A stretch of 64,000 bases of DNA from Oidiodendron maius Zn (Eukaryota > Ascomycota > Leotiomycetes > Myxotrichaceae), in assembly GCA_000827325.1 (NCBI GenBank), contig KN832870.1, positions 4,030,001 to 4,094,000 of the forward strand. Direction: 5' to 3'. The notes beneath the pieces are model-generated. The model saw only the letters and a program-made list of their open reading frames with translations, was not told the origin of the DNA and ran no database searches. The position numbers and the translations under genes are program-made. Every line of letters starts with the position of its first letter. Positions within the stretch are counted from its first letter, which is position 1. This document shows, piece after piece, positions 46,586-56,412 of the stretch.

Positions 46586-46876
46586 ATGTCTTCGCCGGTA
46601 CAGTACGTTGCCGTCCCCAGTTTCCCTTTTCTCCATCCTCTTCTACAATTAATTATACCAGACTAACACCGTCCAAGAGCGTTCCGCAACCTCACACCTC
46701 GTACACGCGCCTTCGTCGGCTTCTCCCTCTTAGCATGGGGTACGATCGGGCTGTACCTCTCTGACACAGCGGAGAAGAAGTTCGGCTTTGAACCAACTGA
46801 GCAGGAGAAGAAGGAGCTGGAGAAGGTCATTCCGAAGATCACGGTTGTGGATAGGGAGGAGAGGAGTAAGGGCTGA
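46586..46876 (+). CDS. Small single-pass membrane protein, 71 residues, function unknown
   Basis: Two exons, 46586-46602 (17 bases) and 46678-46876, give 71 residues. The intron is 75 nt with GTACGT donor and GACTAACACC branch point. The protein begins MSSPVQAFRNLTPRTRAF, continues with a hydrophobic segment VGFSLLAWGTIGLYLSD (about 20-36), and ends in a charged helix EKKFGFEPTEQEKKELEK then VIPKITVVDREERSKG. The basic N-terminus and single membrane helix suggest a small mitochondrial inner-membrane or similar organelle protein. This is inference: I recognise the layout as that of small conserved fungal proteins but cannot name it. Coding status is supported by the good intron signals and by the clean amphipathic composition. 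The first exon is too short for ordinary ORF detection. Confidence 0.7.
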
Positions 46877-47644
46877 GAGGAGGGGGATAGGAGAACTAGA
46901 GATGAATCAAAAAGTACGGGAGAAGTTATGAGCAGTGGTTATAAATGGCCGGAGAAAGAGAAGGAGCTGGGTTGGGAATACCTGATATGATGGACGACAT
47001 TTCGCGCCGAGAAGGAGGTGATGCTGCGGAAGTGTATGCATCGTTGAAGAGGGGGACCTCGCACAATAGCATCTCTCAGCAGAGAAAGGGATTTGCAAAC
47101 AGTGATACCAGAGGAGTCGTCTCCGTCCCGACTCACAAATACACAACGCTCTTCCCTAACATCCCAAACATGCCCTCCCGGGATTTTTAAAATGTTTGGT
47201 TGAGAGATAGGAATAAAGAGATGGAGGATAATGCTTGAGTTAGTCAAACAGTAATTAGTGTCAAGTAGGCGGAGTGTATAATACTAGACTGAAATGCTGC
47301 GGGGTGTCTGTGGTCATGTTCTTGTCCCTATAGTAACGGATGGTCCGTACGGATTATACATAGACACATAAGGCAGTCAAGTCAATTTACATTGCATTTA
47401 TAGATATATTTTTGGCCGAGCTTAGATATGCAGAAACTCCAACCCCAAGGTATCCAAAATTAAATACTTAACGCCAACCAATCTGCCTGTCTACCATCAT
47501 TCTATGACGAGCTCGAAATCACACGCCCGCTTGCTCGCTGAAAACGCTGCCAGATCAGACACCATCCCAATGCACCCCACATAGACCCGAACTCAACCGA
47601 AGAACTTTTAAAAGTTAAATCTTTCAAATCTTTGATCCCACGAC
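46877..47644. other. Convergent intergenic region before the first MFS gene
   Basis: About 770 bases between two 3' ends, AT-rich toward 47400. Open frames at 46939-47247 on both strands are overlapping shadows without motifs. No gene is seen. Confidence 0.45.
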
Positions 47645-49432
47645 TCAAGAACTTGACAGTCCGTCCAACAAAGGACAATCTTCCTCTTCTGACTCGTCAT
47701 ACTCATCCCATTCATCTTGGACTTGTTCTCCCTTATACTCCTCCTCATCATTTAACGCTCTGCCACGCTTCACGCTAAAGCATTGAGCCGCTCCAACTCC
47801 AGCAACAACTGCGCTCCCGTACCATGCCAAGCCGGTGAAATCCATTCTCGAGCCCAGCGTGTACAAGTACCCGGATACCGGGGGCGCAAGAGTCCTGCAA
47901 GCTGCTCCCGCGGACGCCGCAAGGCCATTGATCTTTCCCAGCACGCATGGGCTGGGAGTAGCCTCTTTTATCAGAATCAGGAGTACTGGGTACGCCAGGA
48001 TGGAGAGGAGGTTCCTGACTGCGAGGCAGGCATAGAGGCCGGGGAGGAGCCATGGTGATGGGAGGTAGACCAGGAACGGCATAATGAAGTATGCGATGGG
48101 GTGGAGAAGGCTGACAAGGATGAAGAGCCGGAGGATACCAAGCTGGTGTGCTGCGAAGGGGAAGATGACCGCCTGCACAAAGAGGGCGATGACGCCGTTT
48201 ATGGACATGATGGCACCAACCTGCTGCATGCTAAGGCCGAGGCCGCCAGGGGAGAAGAAGGGGTTGATTCCACCAAATACTGAGATAGAGAAAGGCTCCC
48301 CGCGATCATCCTCAAGGAAGATCGGGAGTAGGTGGTCATAGGTCATGGAGTGGTAGGTGAATATCCCCATGGCGATAATGAGGGCCATAACCTGCCTGCA
48401 AAAGATCTTTGGTGGCCTGACTTTGGTGTGTGCATGTCTCCACTTGCTATCATCGCTGCCGTCGAACGTCCCGTAGGTGTCAGCGCGTAAATCAACAGCG
48501 GGCGTCTTGATTGCGTCTGCAGTTGCGACTAGGGGGGTCTCATCCGAAACATAAGTCGAATCAGGCAGAGAGACTCGGGGCTGCATATCTGGGTGCGTCT
48601 CTTCAAGGAGGAAGTAGCCGGCCAATATGCTGATTGCGAGCAAGCTGGCACAGACCAAGTTTGGGAGGAGATAAGGGTACTGGCCAAAGATCCCGTCTTT
48701 AGGAAAGATGTTGGGATATGAAGTAGAAGGGTCTGAGAATGTGCCGCCAATTGCAGGGCCTATTATCGTCCCAATACTCCAGACAAAAGGCATAATTGAG
48801 TATGCCCGCGCTGTTCAAGTCAACAAACATTTTTAAAGACGAAATGCCCGCGGGGGGGGGGGGGGTGACTCGCAGGGTAACTTACGCTCGTGCTCTGGTC
48901 TCGTAACCAATTCGCCTACCATTGTTTGAATGACTCCAATATTGCCATTCAAGAACCCCCCAATGGCTCTGCCGGCCAGCGCGACCCATATGTTTGAAGC
49001 AAAGCCCACCATCACCAGGCTGAGAATCGTACCAGTGCATCCGATCAGTAGGACGGGCTTCCGCCCTACTCGATCTGACAGACTGCCCCAATACATCCCC
49101 GTTAGGGACTCCGCCAGCGCGAAGGCCGAGATGAGAAGACCGGCATAGAAGGAAGCATTTTTTTCATCGCCAACCTCGAACTTCTTGACGAGCGGCCATG
49201 CATAAGGGAAAATAGAAGTGAGAGCAATTGGCTCAGCAAGGCGAACAATAGCCTGTGGGAAGGCCAAACATTAGTTTGGTGTAAAAAATTGGCGCCATAT
49301 ATGAAAAAGAAGTTTTGAGTGACGCGGGGAGACGAGATGTTGACGTGGAACGAGACTACTTACAAGGACGAATAACTGCGCGGTGGGAAACTGATCGGGG
49401 TCTCGAGGCGAACTCTGGCTTGTTAGAGTCAT
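47645..49432 (-). CDS. Major facilitator superfamily transporter, DHA1/ZIFL-like
   Basis: Three exons, 49432-49364, 49252-48886 and 48810-47645, give 533 residues. Twelve membrane segments are expected. The N-terminal half has AIVRLAEPIALTSIFPYAWP (helix 1), the MFS motif A GSLSDRVGRKPVLLIG (about 80-95), FASNIWVALAGRAIGGFLNGN and EHEPRAYSIMPFVWSIG, then GPAIGGTFSDP. A long acidic cytosolic loop separates the halves. The C-terminal half includes MGIFTYHSMTYDHLLPIFL and LSMQQVGAIMSINGVIALFVQ, and an acidic tail ends the protein. The motifs match the fungal/plant group related to yeast YCR023C and plant ZIFL transporters. The substrate is unknown. Exon 2 to exon 3 splicing is phased by EHEPRAYSIMP, and that intron carries a 14-base poly-G near its donor (48852-48865). 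Confidence 0.9.
48852..48865. repeat. 14-base poly-G tract in an MFS gene intron
   Basis: The run of 14 G on the + strand is poly-C in the transcript. It lies about 20 bases downstream of the donor of the second intron, the same kind of placement as the C tract in the eIF3g intron. Confidence 0.85.
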
Positions 49433-50970
49433 TGCAATGCAACCTGGCTTGATCTTACTACTTCGGACTCGGGAATTGGAGGTTCTTCGGCGCCCCGAGG
49501 GAGAGCTCGGGCGCGAAGAATCTCCAACGAGGGGCTCTACGGTGGCTGCGGAACGATAAGAGATAAGAGAGATTGCGAGATCGGAGGTAGAAGAGAGTAG
49601 CACAGATAGAGAGTTAAGAGAGAGGCTGAGATTGAAGAGCAGTAGAGGAGGTAGTAGATGAGGTTGACAGAAAGAGTGAAGAGAGAAGAGAGAAGAGAGA
49701 GAGAGAGAGAGATTGAAGGAGAAAAGAGAAGATCTGGCTTTGAAGGGGAAAGGGGATGTTCTAGGTGCCGTCGCCACAAAAAATCCGATGGAACCTTCTC
49801 CTGGTGGTGGGGCAGAAAAGAACCAAGGCGGCGTGATACAGCCACCCGATATACTGCCTCTCCCGCACTTGCACTTGAGCGGGGTGGTTTGGTGTTGATC
49901 GGGGATGCGGATAAAGGTAGAGGACCATATGCTCCGCATAGGATAACGCGGTAGGTTGGCACCCGCGCATGGCCAATCGATATGCACACCGCATAGGTGT
50001 CAATGTCGATAGAGGTGTGGGTATGGAGGGAGTTCAAGGTTGGATGTTGGTGGTTCCAGGAAACTCTCGGAAGCCGTCGCGTAAAAAGACGCTAGCAGGT
50101 TTGCCGATGGTCGTGATATCATCCGGACACGCCACCCCGTTGATTCCGCCGCCCCTCCTTGAACCCCCGCCTGGTGGAGAGGGGACTGATATTGCCATGC
50201 GCGGATCCCTAACGCGTCGTCCAGCCATGGTTTTGGTCTGGGCACAAACTCTATTTATCCCCACCTGCCATGGTCTTGCTCGTTTATGGCATTGGCATTT
50301 ATGATATGACGCTTTGGCAGAGCCCATTTCGCTCCTTGCTCGCCCCCTTCTGCCCCTGCTGCCCGCGCTGTCTCTCTATCTCATCGGCCCGGCTCTTCCA
50401 CGATAACGCTCAGGACACAGACCCTGCAGCCTCTATCGCCGTACAGGATTCAGCTGCCAGTGCGAAAGGGTCCCTGCTTTTGCACCCAAGACAGAGCGGT
50501 GTGTCGAGCCTTGGATGGCCCAGGCCGTGTATCGGATGGATAGACAGCGCCGATCTGGCTTGATATGGGATCCCGATCCTGTTCAATTGCAGTGAGTTGT
50601 CCAACGGTGTTTTCTTGAAGAGCTTGGGCATTTGGGCACGACCAATCGCTCTCTCCGCTGTGTGCGGCTTTGAAGAGATACCTGTGCTTGCGGCTGGTCT
50701 CACGTTCCACAGCAGCTATCAGACATGCACTAAGCGACAAGACGGATGCACCGGAAATTTCGACATGCAAGTGAGAACCTTGGAAGGAAAACTTCAATTA
50801 CACACACCTTCGAAAGCATACACTTTAAAACACAAAAGCCGACAGCACCACCTGGGATAAAAATACGTTTTTTAAGCGGGCTCTGGCGTAAATCGTCCAC
50901 AGGTTTGCCAACCATTGGTCGTCCTCTCATTTATTCCCTTCCCTTTCATCTCTCGTTCCTCGCAGTTGTC
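49433..50970. other. Intergenic region upstream of the first MFS gene
   Basis: About 1.5 kb between the MFS start (49432, minus) and the 3' end of the zincin-like gene (50971, minus). It holds a purine-rich microsatellite at about 49671-49732 (listed separately), probably in the MFS leader. Open frames here (up to 238 codons on the minus strand) are low-complexity Ser/Leu translations of that tract. No gene is supported. Confidence 0.45.
49671..49732. repeat. GA-rich microsatellite
   Basis: A purine tract of GA, GAGA and AGAAGAG units, longest uninterrupted GA run near 49697-49711. It lies 240-300 bases upstream of the MFS start codon and is CT-rich on the transcribed strand, as many fungal leaders and promoters are. 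Confidence 0.7.
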
Positions 50971-52823
50971 TCAATCGTCCATCCGATCATATATATCTTG
51001 CATGTAAGAAGGGCGAGCGGGTAGTGGCCTTGCGGCTCGCCGCATGGGCCAATACCTTGATCCACTCTCTGCTCCTGCCTGCTCCATCTCTAGTTTCTCT
51101 TCTAACTCTATTACTTCTATATAATCTTCTATCTCTTCCATCATCTCTCTTGAGTGCTTCGGCCGTTTTCGCGGACCTGACTGGGGCTCATTAATGATCG
51201 CATCTAAGGCCGCAGCGCGTGCTGCTATCCTGTGATACAACCTTGCAACTGCAGCTACCTGGCTGGGTAACTCTCCACCGTCAAGCTCTTCATCCATGGT
51301 AAGGTCTGCCGTCTCTCTTGTAAGATCAATAACCTCCTTTGGACGGCCTGTTGTCTCTTTCGTAAGATCTATAATTTCTTTCGTAGGGTCCACAATCCGA
51401 GGGCGTTTTGGTGGACGGCTCTGGCTCATCGACTTTGGCCGTTTTGGAGCTCGCCCAGAATCATCGTCAGAATCATCAAATGTTGGTAATGGATTTTGTG
51501 GTTTGGGTGACCTTGATGGCTTCGGCATCACGGTTTTAGAGGTCTCCGCATTCGCCATTAACTCCTCTAATTCAGGCTCGCCAACGTCAAGATCCCCCCG
51601 CAATGCTCTTTTGTTTTGGTAGATGCTGTCTCTTGTCATCTGGCTCATGCATGCGTACATGCGGTTGATTGGCAGGTCTTTAGTTGTCTCGTACTCGTAC
51701 TCGATTTCTTCCTCTGTCAGACCCGTAATCTTATTCCTTTCTTCGAATTCCGGCATCTTAAAGTTATTTCTCATGGTCCACAGTGGCATTAGTTTTAGAT
51801 GTGAATACTCCCAATTTGGTTTCGTCGCGGTTGCAACCGGACCGTCATTACCGTCAATATTTGGCCTCAGTGCTTTTCTTGCTCTCTCCGAACAGAGTTG
51901 ATCTGGGGGTCCAAGACTATCCCAGAACTCCTGTGATAGCACGCGCTCCATGTATGATATGGGTATTGAGTAATAAGTTTTATAGAGTGGTCTCTCCTTC
52001 ATAGATAGAGTATACTGTGGCTCCCAGGAGAGAGTGTGCTTGAACATTATGTCTTCAGGTGTATTTTGAGGATGAAAGCCGCTGAAGATCCAACAGATGA
52101 AAGAAAACCCCAATTCTGCCTCGCAACCGTCTCCAACATGAGGTTCTCTGGGTGAGTTAAAGGATCGAAAATCATGGAGGAATATCACATGCCCAACTTC
52201 ATGTGCCATTGTTATCCCAGCCATGAAAGTTGCTCGGATATGCTGCTCACTCGCCGGATCAGAAGTCTTTATAGCATTCAAATACTCTTCCATAATTCCA
52301 ACCAATAACGACCGACGCTGCTTTCCTTGAGCCTTCAACCACATGTCTGAAGTTTCGATATTTTCCACGTCAAGGATTTCCCATGGCTCTCCCGGTCCCT
52401 CAGGCTCAGCAATTCGTGTTAGGCCCATATACCCCCATTTGGCGTACATGATATTATTCGCACACCATTTCACGTCCTTTGCAATCAATCCGAGGTCTTC
52501 CTCTGCTTCTCTGATATCTCTCTGGGAGGGATTCAGATTCAGAGGAATCTCCTTGGGCCATGACTCCTCGCCGTCCGTGCGCCAGAAGTCTTTGTCCTTG
52601 GAAGGGAGGAAAGACGAGATATATGGCATCCCAACGCGAATGAGACATGATGCCAGTCGCATACTTGGCCGGAGTAAAGAGAGCGTTTCGGGACTCTCCA
52701 GGTCCCAAACTTGGAAGATTTCGTGGATATCTGCGGTGAGATTCGGGGTCTTGACCGGCCGTCCGATGTCTAGTCGAATCAGTAGGACTCGACACCAAGG
52801 AGCGAAGCCGTATCTTTCACCAC
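50971..52823 (-). CDS. Nuclear zincin-like protein with HExxH motif and SUMO-interaction motifs (5' end unresolved)
   Basis: The open frame runs from 52823 to the stop at 50971. Translation from the first in-frame ATG (52662) gives 563 residues. The 50-odd codons before it are clearly coding (GERYGFAPWCRVLLIRLDIG, then LTADIHEIFQVWDLESPE), so the real start is in an upstream exon. Residues about 154-158, counted from 52662, are HEVGH (DNA 52189-52203), preceded by the helix ATFMAGITMA and followed by GDGCEAELGFSF, which could supply a gluzincin-type Glu ligand. The C-terminal third is disordered, with a basic cluster APKRPKSMSQSRPPKRPRI, then EIIDLTKE, EVIDLTRE and ADLT, classic SUMO-interaction motif cores, and a final Glu-rich helix. 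I recognise no named family. Nuclear, SUMO-linked proteolysis is inference. Start options: ATG 52995 with donor after 52956, or ATG 52879 with a frameshift. Confidence 0.75.
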
Positions 52824-52995
52824 CTACCTATGGCCCCGGCCAAGCGCAACTCATTCGTCTCGAACTCTTTTCTCGGCATCTTAACCACGACTCTCGAGAA
52901 ACTCGCACTGTCTCAGATGGACTCGTGGCGAGAAGAGACCTACAAGTCTCCTTACATGGCACGCAATAATAGGAATAAAGAGCATAGGGCGGCAT

Positions 52996-53963
52996 CTTGA
53001 TAAATCGCCGAAGACACTGCCCAATATCAACTCAACTTAGGAATGTGGCTGAAAGGAATAAATCCATTGCATTCCAGATGCATCCATAAAAGAGTGGACT
53101 TCCGCTCCCGACCAATATCCAGAGATTTTAGCAGACAAGAAGATACTCTCGTACAGCGCAACAATGATGAAAGCAGAGGAGAATGGTATAACCTCCAATA
53201 ATAAAACTCATGTGGCGTCCAAGAATCTAGCAGGACGTTCGAGGCTGTCTGGAAGAGGAAATCCTTACCTCCGCCGTTGCACGGGGACTGGCAAGTGCTG
53301 TAGTGTATCTCCGCGAAGCTTAGCCCGTAAAGAGTCGGCGAAACATCCACCCGGTATAAGAGGAATCTTACGTAGGTTTGCACGTCACTTCCGTATACCC
53401 CGTATGCAACGAGAATAGCAGTGTTTTATACAAATGTTCTAAGAATATAGCAATTACCTCAGCAATTCGTAAGGTTCCGGTCCGCGTTATGCACGATCGT
53501 CGACGGTTATGCACGGATATTTCAAATTATGCAGTCGGATATCGGAGCCGATCCCTCGGTGGAGTTGCCGGAAATGGAATAACCACTCCCGCCTGGCTAA
53601 TTTGGATAGAGCAGCTTCCCCAAGGTTGCGATGGTTGGAGTTAAGTCCGGCGGTCCCTAGCATTACCTCCGTATACAAGTAGATACATGCAGCAGGCTCG
53701 CCCTTCGCGTTTCTTAAGACGCAAGGTTGTGACTCTTCGGTCTGCTCTCAGGCTCCTCAGCTCCCTCTCTTATATATATTCTCTCTGCTGTTGCTTAGAC
53801 CTAGTTTTCCCTCTGTGTATAGAATTGTTGCAATTGCTACGATCTGGAGCTTTGGCCCCTCCCCGCACTGCGCTTTGTGATATACATCCAATCCCACTTC
53901 TAGAAGGACGTGGTAGGGATTCAACCTCTCCACGTCTCCCCACATTCCAAACCCAACATCTGA
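52996..53963. other. Divergent intergenic region before the second MFS gene
   Basis: About 970 bases between the 5' side of the zincin-like gene and the MFS start at 53964, so it probably includes both promoters. A CT-rich leader with TATATATATT at about 53771-53780 lies before the MFS gene. An open frame at 53027-53383 (minus, 118 codons) has no recognisable content. Confidence 0.45.
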
Positions 53964-55776
53964 ATGGCATTCAACGAGGACCCAGAAAAAGTTCCCGTAC
54001 CTGACCCCTCGACGGGAACAGAGCATACCGACTCCCTGGACGATGATGATAAAACAGCCATTCCTGCGCCTGATGACGATGGCGCACTGGACAAAGAAGT
54101 AACCGTCGAGCCAATTCATCCCGCTCATGAAAGAGACCTTGAAAAGCAAGATGTAAGTTTCTGAGTTCTCCCTTTCAAGTACAGGGTCTAACGCCATCTA
54201 GACATCCTCGTCTATCAGGACGGGCCACCCGAGGTCCGAAGACGGGCACGGGGTGCATCAAACCACCTCCAAGGCCAGCGGACACAGCAAGCTCTCTCGC
54301 ATCGCCACAGCGCTCACGGCCCGGAGCAAGAAAGAGCGACTCGCGCGTACCAAGATCCCGGAATCGGACTTGGATAATGGAATCGTCGGATGGGAGGGCC
54401 AGGACGACCCTGAAATGCCATTGAACTTCGCAGCCTCACGCAAGTGGATGCTCCTGGGTCTGCTGTCCAGCATCACCTTCGTCTCGCCGCTTGCGTCGTC
54501 CATGTTCGCCCCGGCAGTGAGTTTTGCTGATGAAACCTTTCACAATACTTCCGTCATCCTGAGCACGCTCTCTGTGACCATCTTCCTCTTGGGTTACACC
54601 ATTGGCCCGCTCATCCTAGCACCGCTCTCTGAGATCTATGGCCGTCGCTTTGTCCTGACTGGTGGTAATGTCTTCTTTACTCTTTTCCAGATCGGATGCG
54701 CTCTTTCGCCTAACATGACTGCTCTGATCGTCTTGCGTTTCTTCTCCGGAATAGGAGGATCCGGCTGTCTGACCATTGGCGGTGGAGTTATTGCGGATCT
54801 CTTTCCCCCAGACCAGCGTGGTCTTGCAACCTCTCTCTACAGCCTTGGCCCTCTCTTTGGTCCTATTATTGGGCCCATATGTGGAGGTTTCGTCGCTCAG
54901 CGGGCATCTTGGCGATGGGTCTTCTGGATCCTCCTGATCGCCGCGGGTTCAGTGTCCGTTGGCATCGAACTCCTAAACAGGGAAACTAACCACCGCGTCC
55001 TAATGAAGAGAAAGGTGCAGCGGCTTCAGAAGGAGCTCAACCGACCGGAGCTGCGAAGCTGCTACGATACAACTGGCAGTCCGGAGAGCACTGTGACAAT
55101 CCTCATAAATGGCATTCTTCGCCCTCTAAAAATGCTCTTCTTGTCACCCATCATCACCCTGCTCTCGCTATACATGGCGTTTGTGTACGGGCTACTGTAT
55201 TTATTGTTCACGACGATTCCAACCGTCTTTATTGGGACGTACCACTGGGATCCCGAGATCACCGGCTTGGCATACATCGGCCTGGGTGTAGGATTTATGA
55301 CAGCCCTGGTCGTAGTAGCCAAAATTTCAGACATGACGGTCGTGCGTATGACAAAGGCAAATAATGGCGTCTTCGAGCCAGAGATGCGTCTTCCGGCATG
55401 TATTATCTTCGCCTGCTTCATCCCTATCACATTCTTCTGGTACGGCTGGTCAGCTGACAAGAAGACACATTGGATTGTGCCTGTCATCGGTCTAATGCCT
55501 TTTGGATTCGGTATGATGGGCATCTTTATCCCTATACAGACATACGTGATCGATGCATTTTTGCAGTACGCGGCGTCGGGCGTTGCAGCGCTGACTGTCT
55601 CGCGCTCGCTTTTCGGTACATTCCTGCCCCTAGCAGGACCGAAGATGTATGCTGCATTGGGCCTGGGTTGGGGTAATAGTGTGCTTGGATTTATCGCTCT
55701 TGCCTTGATACCTGCTCCGATGTTTATCTTTAAGTTTGGTGCCAGGATGAGGAAAAACTACCCTGTAAATTTGTAA
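53964..55776 (+). CDS. Major facilitator superfamily multidrug-type transporter (DHA1)
   Basis: Two exons, 53964-54152 and 54202-55776, give 587 residues. The first 140 residues are an acidic then Ser/Lys-rich cytosolic tail. Twelve membrane helices follow, beginning WMLLGLLSSITFVSPLASSM. Motif A is in the form LAPLSEIYGRRFVLTGGN, and motif C-like GLATSLYSLGPLFGPIIGPICGG and WRWVFWILLIAAGS mark the DHA1 drug:H+ antiporter family (Flu1/Tpo-like). The central loop NRETNHRVLMKRKVQRLQKE is typical. Helix 7 is LSLYMAFVYGLLYLLFTT, and helices 11-12 end in KYGA-type FKFGARMRKNYP. Such proteins export drugs, polyamines or secondary metabolites. No biosynthetic cluster is adjacent, so the substrate cannot be guessed. 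The 49-nt intron lies in the tail. Confidence 0.92.
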
Positions 55777-56412
55777 GGTGTTGTGATTTTGAGGGGTCTT
55801 TTTTTCAAGGATGTCTTACATATAATTATTTGGGCAAGAGCATAGATCAGGTGTTGGATATTGCATAGCGGATTAATAAGGCATAAGCGGATAATGAAAA
55901 ACCATGGCTAGTTATGTCACCTTACTGTATATGTTGTAATCTCGCCTCCTGAAGTAGGAATTCAGTGGGACAGCGAGGCTTAGTAAAGGCTGAAGCGATA
56001 TTTCCATAGCTGTTCTGGGACAATGCAACATAAGAGTTACTCTCTACTCTAATAGTCTATACGGATAATATACCACCTCTTTATGTAGAATTATAGATTT
56101 GTGTAATGAGTGGATAAAGAACACTATCATCATTGGTACGCTGTCGTTGGAGATGTGGTTACCTAGGTGGGTAGATTGCCTCTAGAAGAGTCCGTGCAGT
56201 TGGGCATAATGAACATAGGCCGAAGAGAAGACCCAAGACGGTCGCTGAAGATAACGTTGATCACACTATCTATACAGACGTAAATTACTGACGAAGAGCT
56301 AAGATATATTATCATTTTGTTTAGATAAGCCATAGCTATTAGAACATGCAATGGCTCCTGTCCCAAATTATGGCTACTGACCATAGTAGCCGTATGCCAG
56401 AATTGTACATCC
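55777..56412. other. Convergent intergenic region between the second MFS gene and leu1
   Basis: About 635 AT-rich bases between two 3' ends. An 86-codon open frame at 56163-56423 on the minus strand overlaps the leu1 stop region and has no motif. No gene is seen. Confidence 0.5.

Noticed and set aside
49271-50037. Minus-strand frames of 166-238 codons upstream of the first MFS gene
   Set aside because: Translations of the GA/CT microsatellite giving Ser/Leu runs. Not protein-like.
47645-55776. A secondary-metabolite or drug-resistance cluster around the two MFS transporters
   Set aside because: Between and around them there are no polyketide, nonribosomal peptide, terpene or tailoring enzyme genes.
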